DNA of 60,682 nt, from contig JAKPIB010000027.1 of the NCBI GenBank assembly GCA_029549985.1, forward strand, positions 1 to 60,682, given 5' to 3'. A program made the position numbers and the translations under genes. The notes under the pieces were generated by a model. That model had not been told where the DNA came from and did not search any database. It saw only the letters and a program-made list of their open reading frames with translations. Each line of letters begins with the position of its first letter. Within the stretch, counting starts at the first letter, position 1. This document shows positions 1 through 6,798 of the stretch, piece after piece. This DNA comes from Bacillota bacterium. Lineage in GTDB: Bacteria > Bacillota > Clostridia > Caldicoprobacterales > DTU083.

Positions 1-264
1 GAGGTGATCGAAGGCCTTGACAGGACAGGTGAGACCCTGCTCATACAGGGCGTTATCGACTGCTTCTTTGAAGAAAACGGACACTGGGTGCTCGTTGATT
101 ACAAGACTGACCTGATAGAGACCGAAGCGGACATAGCAAGGGCAGTCAACAATTATCGCATACAGATCGACCTGTATACCGAAGCCCTGGAGAAGCTTAC
201 CGGCAAGCCGGTCGGGGAGCGGATCCTCTACCTGCTCAGTATCAACAGGGCTATAAGGCTATAG
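1..264 (+). CDS. addA: AddA (RexA) helicase-nuclease, C-terminal end only
   Basis: The reading frame is open from the first base and ends at a TAG at 262-264, so only the last 87 codons are present. They carry the RecB-family nuclease motifs in order: GVID, then VDYKTD, then QIDLY (the QxxxY motif). In AddA this C-terminal nuclease cuts one strand as the AddAB complex unwinds double-strand breaks before recombination. The GTG at base 4 is an internal codon, not a start. A hairpin terminator follows directly, so this is the last gene of its operon; addB would be expected upstream, outside the window. A lone RecB-like nuclease cannot be excluded from the fragment, but the spacing of motifs fits AddA well. 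Confidence 0.85.
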   Translation, partial: EVIEGLDRTGETLLIQGVIDCFFEENGHWVLVDYKTDLIETEADIARAVNNYRIQIDLYTEALEKLTGKPVGERILYLLSINRAIRL

Positions 265-270
265 GCTATG

Positions 271-304
271 AGGCCGTTCAGGGTATGTCCCGGACGGCCT
301 TTTG
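271..304 (+). terminator. Rho-independent terminator after addA
   Basis: GGCCGT at 272-277 pairs with ACGGCC at 294-299 and is followed by a short T stretch (TTTTG). It lies 7 bases past the addA stop. Confidence 0.7.
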
Positions 305-413
305 TTATGCCCTTGGCTTTTTTCAAGTGCCCATATTTTTTAACTTGTTTTCATACTAGTCCGCAAGCTCGCGTGACATATAAGTCCCTGGGTCCATATT
401 TGAAATTCGGTGG

Positions 414-443
414 TTGACAAAACCGGGATATGTCACATATAAT
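414..443 (+). promoter_or_regulatory. SigA-type promoter for the DUF6530-like gene
   Basis: TTGACA at 414-419 and TATAAT at 438-443 are separated by 18 bases, a near-perfect vegetative promoter. Transcription should start near 450, inside the repeat-rich stretch that holds the operator at 463-485. Confidence 0.8.
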
Positions 444-462
444 TAACTAGTAAATAAGTAAG

Positions 463-485
463 TTAGTAAATTAGTAATTTACTAA
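463..485. promoter_or_regulatory. Perfect inverted repeat, probable repressor operator
   Basis: TTAGTAAATT at 463-472 and AATTTACTAA at 476-485 are exact reverse complements separated by AGT. Extra AGTAA units lie just upstream (447-470). The palindrome sits a few bases past the predicted transcription start of the 514 gene, the usual place for a TetR-, MarR- or GntR-type repressor to bind. No regulator gene lies next to it. Confidence 0.55.
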
Positions 486-513
486 TAGCACATTAAATCG
501 ATCGGAGGTCAAA

Positions 514-996
514 ATGATGAAAATACCGACCACCCTCAAGCACAAGCCGGTGATCGTATCGGAAAACTATGAAAACGTCGACGGCAGGTATGCCTACAAA
601 ACGGATACCAAGGGCTTGTCCCTGGGGCTGGCGCAATGGAACGACAGGGGCAGGGTCGACATTTCGGCCAAGGTATGGCGACACACAGGAGAAAAGTGGT
701 CCAGGCAGTCTGAGGAGCTGCCCTTGCACAGGGTGCTGGATCTTGCCATACTTGTCTGCAGGACCATGCAGCATTTCCAGGAAGCCTACAGATACGAAAA
801 GCTGTATGATACACAGAAGCCTGTCATCGACAGGATAGGGCTGCAGGGAGATGCCATGACCGTTGCTGTCTGCACCGACAATGAGAAGATCGAGGAGGAC
901 ATCCGGTTATTCAGCCAGGCGCTGAGTGAAGACGGAGAGCTGATCGGCGAGCGCCTGAGGACCTTGTCAAGGATCTTGAAGGAAATGGGTTATTAG
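514..996 (+). CDS. DUF6530-like protein of unknown function
   Basis: A 160-residue soluble protein without signal peptide or membrane segment. The first about 90 residues (IPTTLKHKPVIVSENY, then DTKGLSLGLAQWN, VWRHTGEKWSRQSEELP) resemble the DUF6530 family as I remember it; the remaining about 65 residues are a more variable helical tail. Its function is unknown. GGAGG at 504-508 serves ATG 514 or ATG 517. A strong SigA promoter and a perfect palindromic operator stand just upstream, so expression is probably switched. The gene lies 2 bases ahead of a GIY-YIG-like frame, so the two are co-transcribed; I cannot say whether their functions are linked. Confidence 0.6.
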   Translation: MMKIPTTLKHKPVIVSENYENVDGRYAYKTDTKGLSLGLAQWNDRGRVDISAKVWRHTGEKWSRQSEELPLHRVLDLAILVCRTMQHFQEAYRYEKLYDTQKPVIDRIGLQGDAMTVAVCTDNEKIEEDIRLFSQALSEDGELIGERLRTLSRILKEMGY

Positions 997-998
997 AT

Positions 999-1348
999 AT
1001 GGACAGAAAAAAAGAGCTGAAAGAACAGTATAAGAACATGAAGCCCGATATGGGCGTTTTGATGGTCAAGAATGAGAAAAACAACAAATGCTACGTTGAA
1101 GGCACCCAAAACCTCAAGCCAAGCTCAACAGGATCAGGTTCAGCCTTGAGTTCGGAAGCTTCCCTGTCAGGGACCTCCAGGAGGAGTGGAAGGCATACGG
1201 GGAGCAAAGCTTCACTTTCCAGGTCCTCGAGCAGCTTGAGTATGACAAGGATGAGACCAGGACCGACTACAGCGACGACCTGGCCATCCTGGAGCTGATA
1301 TGGAAGGAAAGGCTGGCCGGCCAGGGCATGGCCATATATAAGGGATGA
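999..1348 (+). pseudogene. GIY-YIG nuclease-like protein, frameshifted
   Basis: Frame 1 starts at ATG 999 (RKKELKEQYKNMKPDMGVLMVKN...NLK) and runs on as a serine-rich nonsense tail to 1298. A shift by two bases near 1117-1122 restores a sensible continuation (KLNRIRFSLEFGSFPVRDLQ, then EEWKAYGEQSFTFQVLEQLE) ending at TGA 1346-1348. The joined product of about 115 residues has the layout of small GIY-YIG proteins. The catalytic signature is also weak: GVL stands where GIY is expected and YVE where YIG is expected. The gene is therefore probably inactive twice over, unless the shift is a sequencing error or is corrected during translation. It follows the DUF6530-like gene by 2 bases and is closed by a terminator at 1385. 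Confidence 0.65.
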
Positions 1349-1384
1349 GCTTTATTAACTCCGACCCGATACGGATCACTGAAG

Positions 1385-1418
1385 ACCGGATGGCTGCAGC
1401 TGCAGCCTCCGGTTTTTC
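1385..1418 (+). terminator. Strong terminator after the GIY-YIG remnant
   Basis: ACCGGA at 1385-1390 pairs with TCCGGT at 1408-1413, and the region between is itself a perfect palindrome (GGCTGCAG then CTGCAGCC). A run of five T follows. Confidence 0.8.
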
Positions 1419-1481
1419 ATATGCCTTGAATGAATTTAAGCACTTAGATGAGACCGTACATCACCAAACCCGAACATATGT

Positions 1482-1511
1482 TTGACAATAGGACCCCGGG
1501 TATGATATATT
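1482..1511 (+). promoter_or_regulatory. SigA-type promoter for the radical SAM pair
   Basis: TTGACA at 1482-1487 and TATATT at 1506-1511 are 18 bases apart, giving a start near 1518 and a short leader to the ATG at 1561. Confidence 0.65.
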
Positions 1512-1560
1512 AAAACCGTGAAAGCTATCCACATATTTTCAGGGCATGGGAGATATGTCT

Positions 1561-2952
1561 ATGGAGCTTAGGGACAAGATCGAAGTGCTGGCCGAGGCGG
1601 CCAAATATGATGTATCCTGCTCCTCCAGCGGCAGCAGCCGCAAGGGGGAAAAGGGCTCGCTGGGCAATGCCAGCCTGGGCGGCATATGCCATAGCTGGTC
1701 GGATGACGGCCGCTGCATATCCCTCCTTAAGATCCTCATGTCCAATAGCTGCATCTATGACTGCAAGTACTGTGTGAACAGATCCTCCAACGACATAAGG
1801 AGGGTGACCCTGACCTGCGACGAGCTGGTATACCTTACGATGAACTTCTACCGGAGGAACTATATCGAAGGCCTCTTTTTAAGCTCCGCCATTGTCCGTA
1901 GCCCGGACTACACCATGGAGCAGATGCTCAGGGTCGTGAAAGCCCTGCGCCAGGAGCAGCGCTTTAACGGATACATCCATCTGAAAGCCATCCCGGGCTG
2001 TGACTACCGCCTTATCGATGAAGCAGGGCGCTATGTGGACCGCATGAGCGTCAACATAGAGCTTCCCACCAGCAGCTCGCTCAAGTTGCTGGCCCCCCAG
2101 AAAAGCAAGGAGACCCTGCTGACCCCCATGGCTTATATAAAGGACCGGATCATGGAGCACAAGGATACATACAGGAGCAGGGGGCTGATAGATGGCAGCA
2201 GGAGCATAGCGCATAGCGACAGGTACACGAGCAGGCTGCAGGGCCATACCTCCGGGACCGGGAAAAAGGCTTTGGATTTTGTGCCTGCCGGCCAGACGAC
2301 CCAGCTTGTCATCGGCGCCTCGCCCGAAAAGGACCTGCATATCCTCAGGCTGTCCGAAGCCCTGTACAGGAAATTCAGCTTGAAGCGCGTCTATTATTCA
2401 GCCTATATGCCGGTCAACGACCATCCGGCCCTGCCCGTGCTGGACAAGCCGCCGCTCCTGCGGGAGCACAGGCTGTACCAGGCTGACTGGCTGCTGCGCT
2501 TTTACGGCTTTAGCGCAGGAGAGCTGCTGGATGAGGGCCACCAGGAGCTCGACAACGTACTAGACCCCAAGTCCGACTGGGCGGTCCGTAACTATCATCT
2601 GTTCCCGGTGGAGGTAAACAAGGCGGATTATGAGATGCTCCTTCGGGTACCGGGGATAGGCGTAAGGTCTGCCCAAAGGATCGTGAGCGCCCGCAGGGTC
2701 AAGCAGCTTGATCATGAAGACCTGAAAAAGATGGGCGTGGTGCTCAAACGGGCAAGGCATTTCATCGCCTGCGGGGGCAGGTACTATGGTGTCAGGGTCG
2801 GTGATCCGGACAGGCTGAGGCTCTTCCTTATGCCGGGCAATACGGCAGCAGCCCTGAAGATCGATGACGGTGAGCAGCTAAGCTTTTTAAACCATGTATT
2901 GCCGTCATCTGACCTGCAGGAGATGTTCATGCTGAAGGCGGGGGAGATATGA
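1561..2952 (+). CDS. Putative DNA modification/repair radical SAM protein (TIGR03916 type)
   Basis: A 463-residue protein. The cluster-binding motif CIYDCKYC (CxxxCxxC) lies near residue 64, and the conserved start KYDVSCSSSGSSR is typical of this family, which is distantly related to spore photoproduct lyase. The C-terminal third carries a helix-hairpin-helix (LLRVPGIGVRSAQRIVSARR), a DNA-binding element. The frame is open from ATG 1546, but GGGAG at 1548-1552 is best placed for ATG 1561. The gene overlaps the next one by 4 bases (ATGA), and that partner is the TIGR03915 family that usually accompanies it. The pair is thought to act on DNA with a uracil-DNA-glycosylase-like fold in some genomes, but the reaction is not established. 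Confidence 0.82.
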   Translation: MELRDKIEVLAEAAKYDVSCSSSGSSRKGEKGSLGNASLGGICHSWSDDGRCISLLKILMSNSCIYDCKYCVNRSSNDIRRVTLTCDELVYLTMNFYRRNYIEGLFLSSAIVRSPDYTMEQMLRVVKALRQEQRFNGYIHLKAIPGCDYRLIDEAGRYVDRMSVNIELPTSSSLKLLAPQKSKETLLTPMAYIKDRIMEHKDTYRSRGLIDGSRSIAHSDRYTSRLQGHTSGTGKKALDFVPAGQTTQLVIGASPEKDLHILRLSEALYRKFSLKRVYYSAYMPVNDHPALPVLDKPPLLREHRLYQADWLLRFYGFSAGELLDEGHQELDNVLDPKSDWAVRNYHLFPVEVNKADYEMLLRVPGIGVRSAQRIVSARRVKQLDHEDLKKMGVVLKRARHFIACGGRYYGVRVGDPDRLRLFLMPGNTAAALKIDDGEQLSFLNHVLPSSDLQEMFMLKAGEI

Positions 2953-3734
2953 CAAGGGCAGGCGGGAGAGTTATGACCGGATCAGACAGCCGGATACTGG
3001 AATATATTTATGACAGCACCTTCGAAGGCCTGCTCACCTGCATCTTCGAGGCCTATTACCGCCGTGAGGAGCCGGACCGCATCCTATGCGGGGAGACGGT
3101 CCAAAGGGACATGCTTTCCCGTACGGTCCATATAGAGACCGACCTCTCAAAGGCCGACAGGGTGCTTGAGTCTATCAGGGCCAGGATCTCCGGGGATGCC
3201 CTGGACAATGCATTCCATGCATATCTGTCCGAGTATGACGATATAGGTGTATGGATATACCGGTATCTGAAGCTTGGGTGGAAGGTCGGCCCCCTGGTGG
3301 ACAGCTACCTGCACGAAGTGCCGGTGCAAAAGGTCCATGAGACAGCAGGCAGGGTGCGCTATGAAGCCCACAGGATGCTTGGGCTTCTGCGGTTTCGGCA
3401 GCTGGAGGGCGGTGCCTACTATGCCCCGATGGGACCCGACCATAATGTCCTGTCCCTGATAGCGCCTCACTTTGCCGACCGCTTGTCGGACCAGAGCTGG
3501 ATGATCCACGATGTAAAGCGGGATATAGCCGCGGTGTACAACAAGCAGGACTGGGTCATAGCAGTGGTCCGGCAGAAAAAGGCCCTGCCCCTGCATGGGG
3601 ACGAGCTGGAGTTCCAGCGGCTCTGGAAGCAGTATTTTCAGAGCATAGCGATTGCCGGCCGGAAAAACCCCAGGCTCCAAAGGCAGCACATGCCCAGCCG
3701 GTATTGGAAATACCTCGTTGAAAAGCAGGCGTAG
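2949..3734 (+). CDS. TIGR03915-type DNA metabolism protein (DUF4130)
   Basis: A 261-residue soluble protein starting IYDSTFEGLLTCIFEAY after a short N-terminal tail, the hallmark of the TIGR03915/DUF4130 family. Members are nearly always encoded next to the radical SAM protein found directly upstream, and in some genomes are fused to a uracil-DNA glycosylase domain; that domain is absent here. The first ATG overlaps the upstream stop as ATGA; a second ATG at 2973 has a well-spaced GGGAG and may be the true start, which would remove 8 residues. Translational coupling and fixed gene pairing imply one complex or pathway in DNA repair or base modification. The biochemical role is unknown. Confidence 0.8.
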   Translation: MTRAGGRVMTGSDSRILEYIYDSTFEGLLTCIFEAYYRREEPDRILCGETVQRDMLSRTVHIETDLSKADRVLESIRARISGDALDNAFHAYLSEYDDIGVWIYRYLKLGWKVGPLVDSYLHEVPVQKVHETAGRVRYEAHRMLGLLRFRQLEGGAYYAPMGPDHNVLSLIAPHFADRLSDQSWMIHDVKRDIAAVYNKQDWVIAVVRQKKALPLHGDELEFQRLWKQYFQSIAIAGRKNPRLQRQHMPSRYWKYLVEKQA

Positions 3735-3777
3735 TCAGGTATAATATGTGTAAGACTGTCAGGCAGGGGGAGTTGCA

Positions 3778-5082
3778 ATGGTAGATTACATACGTGAAAT
3801 GCTGCTTCGGTATGAGTTCACAGGTGAAGGGAGTTATCAGGATCTCTGGGCTTCGGTCCTAGCATATGCGGCCGTCATCCTCTTTATACTCCTTTTGTGC
3901 GCAATAGTATACATATTCCTCAAAAAGGTCCTGTTCCGCCTGGTCAGGCTCTATGTGAGCAAAAGCAAGAACAAGTGGGACGACATACTCGTTGAAAAAG
4001 GGGTACTGAACAGGCTGGCAAGGCTCGTGCCTGCTATCATCATCTACCTTTTCGCGCCGGCTTTCCCGGCTCAGCAGGCTTACATCGAGCGTTTTGCCTT
4101 TGCCTTCCTCATACTAATGGCCCTCCTTGCCTTGTATCCGGTCCTGGACGGTATAGAGGCCATTTACCGCAGGCATGAGATATCGAAGGTCAGGCCTATA
4201 AAGGGTTTCATGCAGGTCATCAAGATCGTGATGACCGTCGTAGGCACGATCCTTATCCTGGCTGTCATCATGGATAAATCGCCCTGGGTCCTCCTTAGCG
4301 GCATAGGCGTGTTCTCAGCGGTGCTCCTGCTCATATTCCAAAACTCGATCCTGGGCTTTGTGGCAGGAGTCCAGCTTACCGGCAATGATATGGTCAGGGT
4401 GGGCGACTGGATCGAGATGCCCAAATACAACGCTGACGGCTATGTCATAGACATAACGCTGCACACTGTCAAGGTCCAGAACTGGGACAAGACGATAACC
4501 ATGATACCCACCCATGCCTTGATATCCGACTCTTTCAAAAACTGGCGGGGCATGTCGGAGTCCGGGGGCAGGAGGATAAAGCGCTCCATCTACATAGATA
4601 TGACCAGCATAAAGTTCTGCACGGAGGATATGCTGAAGCGCTTTGAAAGCATCAACTATCTGACCGACTACATCCGGCGCAAGCGCCAGGAAATAGATGA
4701 GTACAACAAGGCCCATGGCATAGATCCGGATATACTGGTCAACGGCAGGCGCATGACCAATATCGGGACCTTTAGGGCATATGTACAGGAATACCTGAAG
4801 AATCATCCAAAGCTGCGCAAGGACATGACGCTGCTGGTCAGGCAGCTCGATCCCGGCCCCAACGGCCTGCCCCTCGAGATATATGCCTTTACCGGCGACA
4901 CTGCCTGGGTCAACTATGAAGGCATACAAAGCGATATTTTCGACCACATCCTGGCCGTTGTGCCCCAGTTTGACCTAAGGATCTTCCAAAGCCCTTCAGG
5001 CGAGGACCTCAGGCTGCTTACAGATCTGAGACCTCCCAGGGATCATCACCCTGCCGGTAGTCCTTCAGAAAATCGCCAATGA
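3778..5082 (+). CDS. Mechanosensitive channel, MscS family (YbdG-like)
   Basis: A 434-residue membrane protein. About five hydrophobic segments fill residues 20-200, the last being the pore helix (LSGIGVFSAVLLLIFQNSILG). The cytoplasmic MscS beta domain follows (DMVRVGDWIEMPKYNADGYV, then TVKVQNWDKTITMIPTHALI). Length and layout match E. coli YbdG rather than small MscS. Such channels open under membrane tension and release solutes during osmotic downshock. AGGGGGAG sits 6-8 bases before ATG 3778. The gene starts 43 bases after the radical SAM pair, so it may share their transcript. Its last 65 bases overlap the convergent aminotransferase gene, which leaves no room for a terminator between them. 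Confidence 0.88.
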   Translation: MVDYIREMLLRYEFTGEGSYQDLWASVLAYAAVILFILLLCAIVYIFLKKVLFRLVRLYVSKSKNKWDDILVEKGVLNRLARLVPAIIIYLFAPAFPAQQAYIERFAFAFLILMALLALYPVLDGIEAIYRRHEISKVRPIKGFMQVIKIVMTVVGTILILAVIMDKSPWVLLSGIGVFSAVLLLIFQNSILGFVAGVQLTGNDMVRVGDWIEMPKYNADGYVIDITLHTVKVQNWDKTITMIPTHALISDSFKNWRGMSESGGRRIKRSIYIDMTSIKFCTEDMLKRFESINYLTDYIRRKRQEIDEYNKAHGIDPDILVNGRRMTNIGTFRAYVQEYLKNHPKLRKDMTLLVRQLDPGPNGLPLEIYAFTGDTAWVNYEGIQSDIFDHILAVVPQFDLRIFQSPSGEDLRLLTDLRPPRDHHPAGSPSENRQ

Positions 5083-6262
5083 GGTTCAGAGCTTCTCTCA
5101 GGTCTTCAAGGGGTGGCAGGAACACTATCCTGAAATGGTCGGGTTCAGGCCAGTTGAAGCCCGTGCCCTGGACCAGGAGCACCTTTTTGGCCCTGAGGAG
5201 ATCATAGATGAACCTCGTATCGCTCTTTATGTTGAACCTCCGGGTATCGATCTTAGGGAACACATAGAAGGCACCCTTCGGCTTCGTACAGGACAAGCCC
5301 GGGATGCTGTTTACGAGCTCATAGCACAGGTCGCGCTGCTGGCGCAGCCGGCCTCCGGTCGTGACCAGCTTTTCTATGCTCTGGTATCCGCCCAGGGCGG
5401 TCTGTATGGTAAACTGGGCCGGGACATTGCTGCACAGGCGCATCGAGGTGAGCATGTTCAGGCCTTCGATATAGCTTTTAGCGCATCCCTTGTTGCCGCT
5501 CAGGACCATCCAGCCGGCCCTGAAGCCTGCGATCCGGTGGGACTTGGACAGCCCGTTCATCGTGACGCACAATACTTCGTTGGTAAGGGATGCTATGGAT
5601 ACATGCTCCGCATCATCATATAGGATCTTGTCATAGATCTCATCGGCAAATATGATCAGCTCGTGCTCTACTGCTATCTTAACGATCTCTTCGAGTATCT
5701 CCACCGGGTATACTGCGCCTGTGGGGTTGTTCGGATTGATGATTACTATGCCCTTGGTCCTGTCGGTCACTTTCCGCTTTATGTCTTCGATGTCGGGGTA
5801 CCAGTCCGAGGACTCATCGCACAAGTAATGGACCGGGGTACCGCCCGAAAGGTTGACGGCGGCAGTCCACAGGGGGTAGTCGGGAGCCGGTACGAGCACT
5901 TCATCGCCATTGTCCAGCAGGCCGTTCATGGCTATCATGATGAGCTCGCTCACGCCGTTGCCGATATATATATCGTCTATGGTGACTCCCTCTATGTTTT
6001 TCTTCTGGCAGTACTGCATCACAGCCTTGCGCGCCGGGAAGATCCCCTTTGAGTGGCTGTAGCCCTGGGCGTCCCACAGGTTGTAGATGACGTCCCTGAT
6101 TATTTCGTTGGGGGCATCGAGTCCGAAGGGCGCCGGGTTTCCTATGTTCAGCTTGATTATCCTGTGGCCGTCTTCTTCAAGCCTTATTGCTTCATCCATT
6201 ACAGGCCCTCTTATGTCATACAGGACATGATCCAGCTTGGAGGATTTTCTATAGACTCTCAT
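5018..6262 (-). CDS. PLP-dependent aminotransferase, alanine transaminase type
   Basis: A 414-residue fold-type I class I/II aminotransferase. Visible motifs are NPNNPTGAVYP, the cofactor-binding ADEIYDKILYD, and the Schiff-base lysine in GLSKSHRIAGFRAGW. The N-terminal IRGPVMDEAIRLEEDGHRIIKLNIGNPAPF resembles E. coli AlaA and its Gram-positive relatives, which move amino groups between pyruvate, glutamate and alanine. Substrate cannot be fixed from sequence alone. GAGGAGG stands upstream of ATG 6262 (reading leftward). The gene is alone on the minus strand and converges on the MscS gene with a 65-base overlap. Confidence 0.88.
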   Translation of the reverse strand: MRVYRKSSKLDHVLYDIRGPVMDEAIRLEEDGHRIIKLNIGNPAPFGLDAPNEIIRDVIYNLWDAQGYSHSKGIFPARKAVMQYCQKKNIEGVTIDDIYIGNGVSELIMIAMNGLLDNGDEVLVPAPDYPLWTAAVNLSGGTPVHYLCDESSDWYPDIEDIKRKVTDRTKGIVIINPNNPTGAVYPVEILEEIVKIAVEHELIIFADEIYDKILYDDAEHVSIASLTNEVLCVTMNGLSKSHRIAGFRAGWMVLSGNKGCAKSYIEGLNMLTSMRLCSNVPAQFTIQTALGGYQSIEKLVTTGGRLRQQRDLCYELVNSIPGLSCTKPKGAFYVFPKIDTRRFNIKSDTRFIYDLLRAKKVLLVQGTGFNWPEPDHFRIVFLPPLEDLREALNLIGDFLKDYRQGDDPWEVSDL

Positions 6263-6357
6263 AGTAATGGCAGCCTCCTCATATTCGACTAAAATTATTC
6301 TTTCCAGTATATATCACCCATAACCCAAAATCAACATTTGAGCTCGTGAAGTTTTTC

Positions 6358-6386
6358 TTGCATTTGGTGCAGGTGTGCTGTATACT
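6358..6386 (+). promoter_or_regulatory. SigA-type promoter of the exporter leader
   Basis: TTGCAT at 6358-6363 and TATACT at 6381-6386 are exactly 17 bases apart. A start near 6393 gives a leader of about 400 bases ahead of the ABC exporter genes, far longer than needed for simple translation. Confidence 0.65.
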
Positions 6387-6470
6387 ATTTTTAGTGTGTA
6401 TAAACAGATGTTTACATATACTAAGGCAGCTGTCAGGCTGCAATGCAAACTATGAAGGGAGGAACGGGCC

Positions 6471-6578
6471 GTGACTTTGAATTGGACTGTGAAAACCAGA
6501 ATAAGCTTTGCAAAATCACCTAGTGCGTGCTACAACAGCATAACATCCGGCGCGTTCCCGGGTTTGTACATGGAGTAG
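6471..6578 (+). CDS. Candidate 35-codon leader peptide of the ABC exporter operon
   Basis: AAGGGAGG at 6455-6462 stands 8 bases before GTG 6471, and the frame reads 35 codons to TAG 6576-6578. The peptide starts MTLNWTVKTRISFAK, ends SGAFPGLYME, has no obvious domain and is basic near its start. Immediately after the stop come a hairpin and two terminators with matching arms. This placement is what is expected of a ribosome-sensing leader peptide such as the one reported ahead of B. subtilis bmrCD, also a heterodimeric multidrug exporter. No sequence similarity to that peptide is claimed. A competing short frame from ATG 6452 has no ribosome site. Confidence 0.5.
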   Translation: MTLNWTVKTRISFAKSPSACYNSITSGAFPGLYME

Positions 6579-6592
6579 GGCTGTTCACAGCC
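6579..6592 (+). promoter_or_regulatory. Small hairpin overlapping the leader stop codon
   Basis: GGCTGT at 6579-6584 is the exact complement of ACAGCC at 6587-6592. It begins one base after the leader TAG, so a ribosome paused near the end of the leader would cover it. Confidence 0.45.
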
Positions 6593-6611
6593 TGGATACC
6601 TGTCGACGTAT

Positions 6612-6652
6612 ACCATAGGGAATGAGCCATTTGCTAACCTATGGTTTTTTAT
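6612..6652 (+). terminator. Leader terminator 1 of the ABC exporter operon
   Basis: ACCATAGG at 6612-6619 pairs with CCTATGGT at 6638-6645 and is followed by TTTTTT. Its arms have the same sequences as those of terminator 2, so its right arm can also pair with the left arm of terminator 2. Confidence 0.75.
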
Positions 6653-6692
6653 TGTCTATTGCAGGGCAGATATACGCTGTAAAGCAGGGAGG

Positions 6693-6726
6693 ACCATAGG
6701 TAATACTCAGACCTATGGTTTTTTTA
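6693..6726 (+). terminator. Leader terminator 2 of the ABC exporter operon
   Basis: ACCATAGGT at 6693-6701 pairs with ACCTATGGT at 6711-6719 and is followed by seven T. It lies about 70 bases before the first exporter start codon. An AGGGAGG at 6686-6692 just before it has no usable start codon behind it. Confidence 0.78.
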
Positions 6727-6798
6727 TATATTTTCATATGCTGAAAGGAAACAACATAGAAGCCGGTCTATACCCGGCGAAGGCAGGAAGTGAATGAC

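Noticed and set aside
6452-6523. Alternative 23-codon leader ORF from ATG 6452
   Set aside because: It lacks any ribosome site, since the AAGGGAGG lies inside it and serves GTG 6471.
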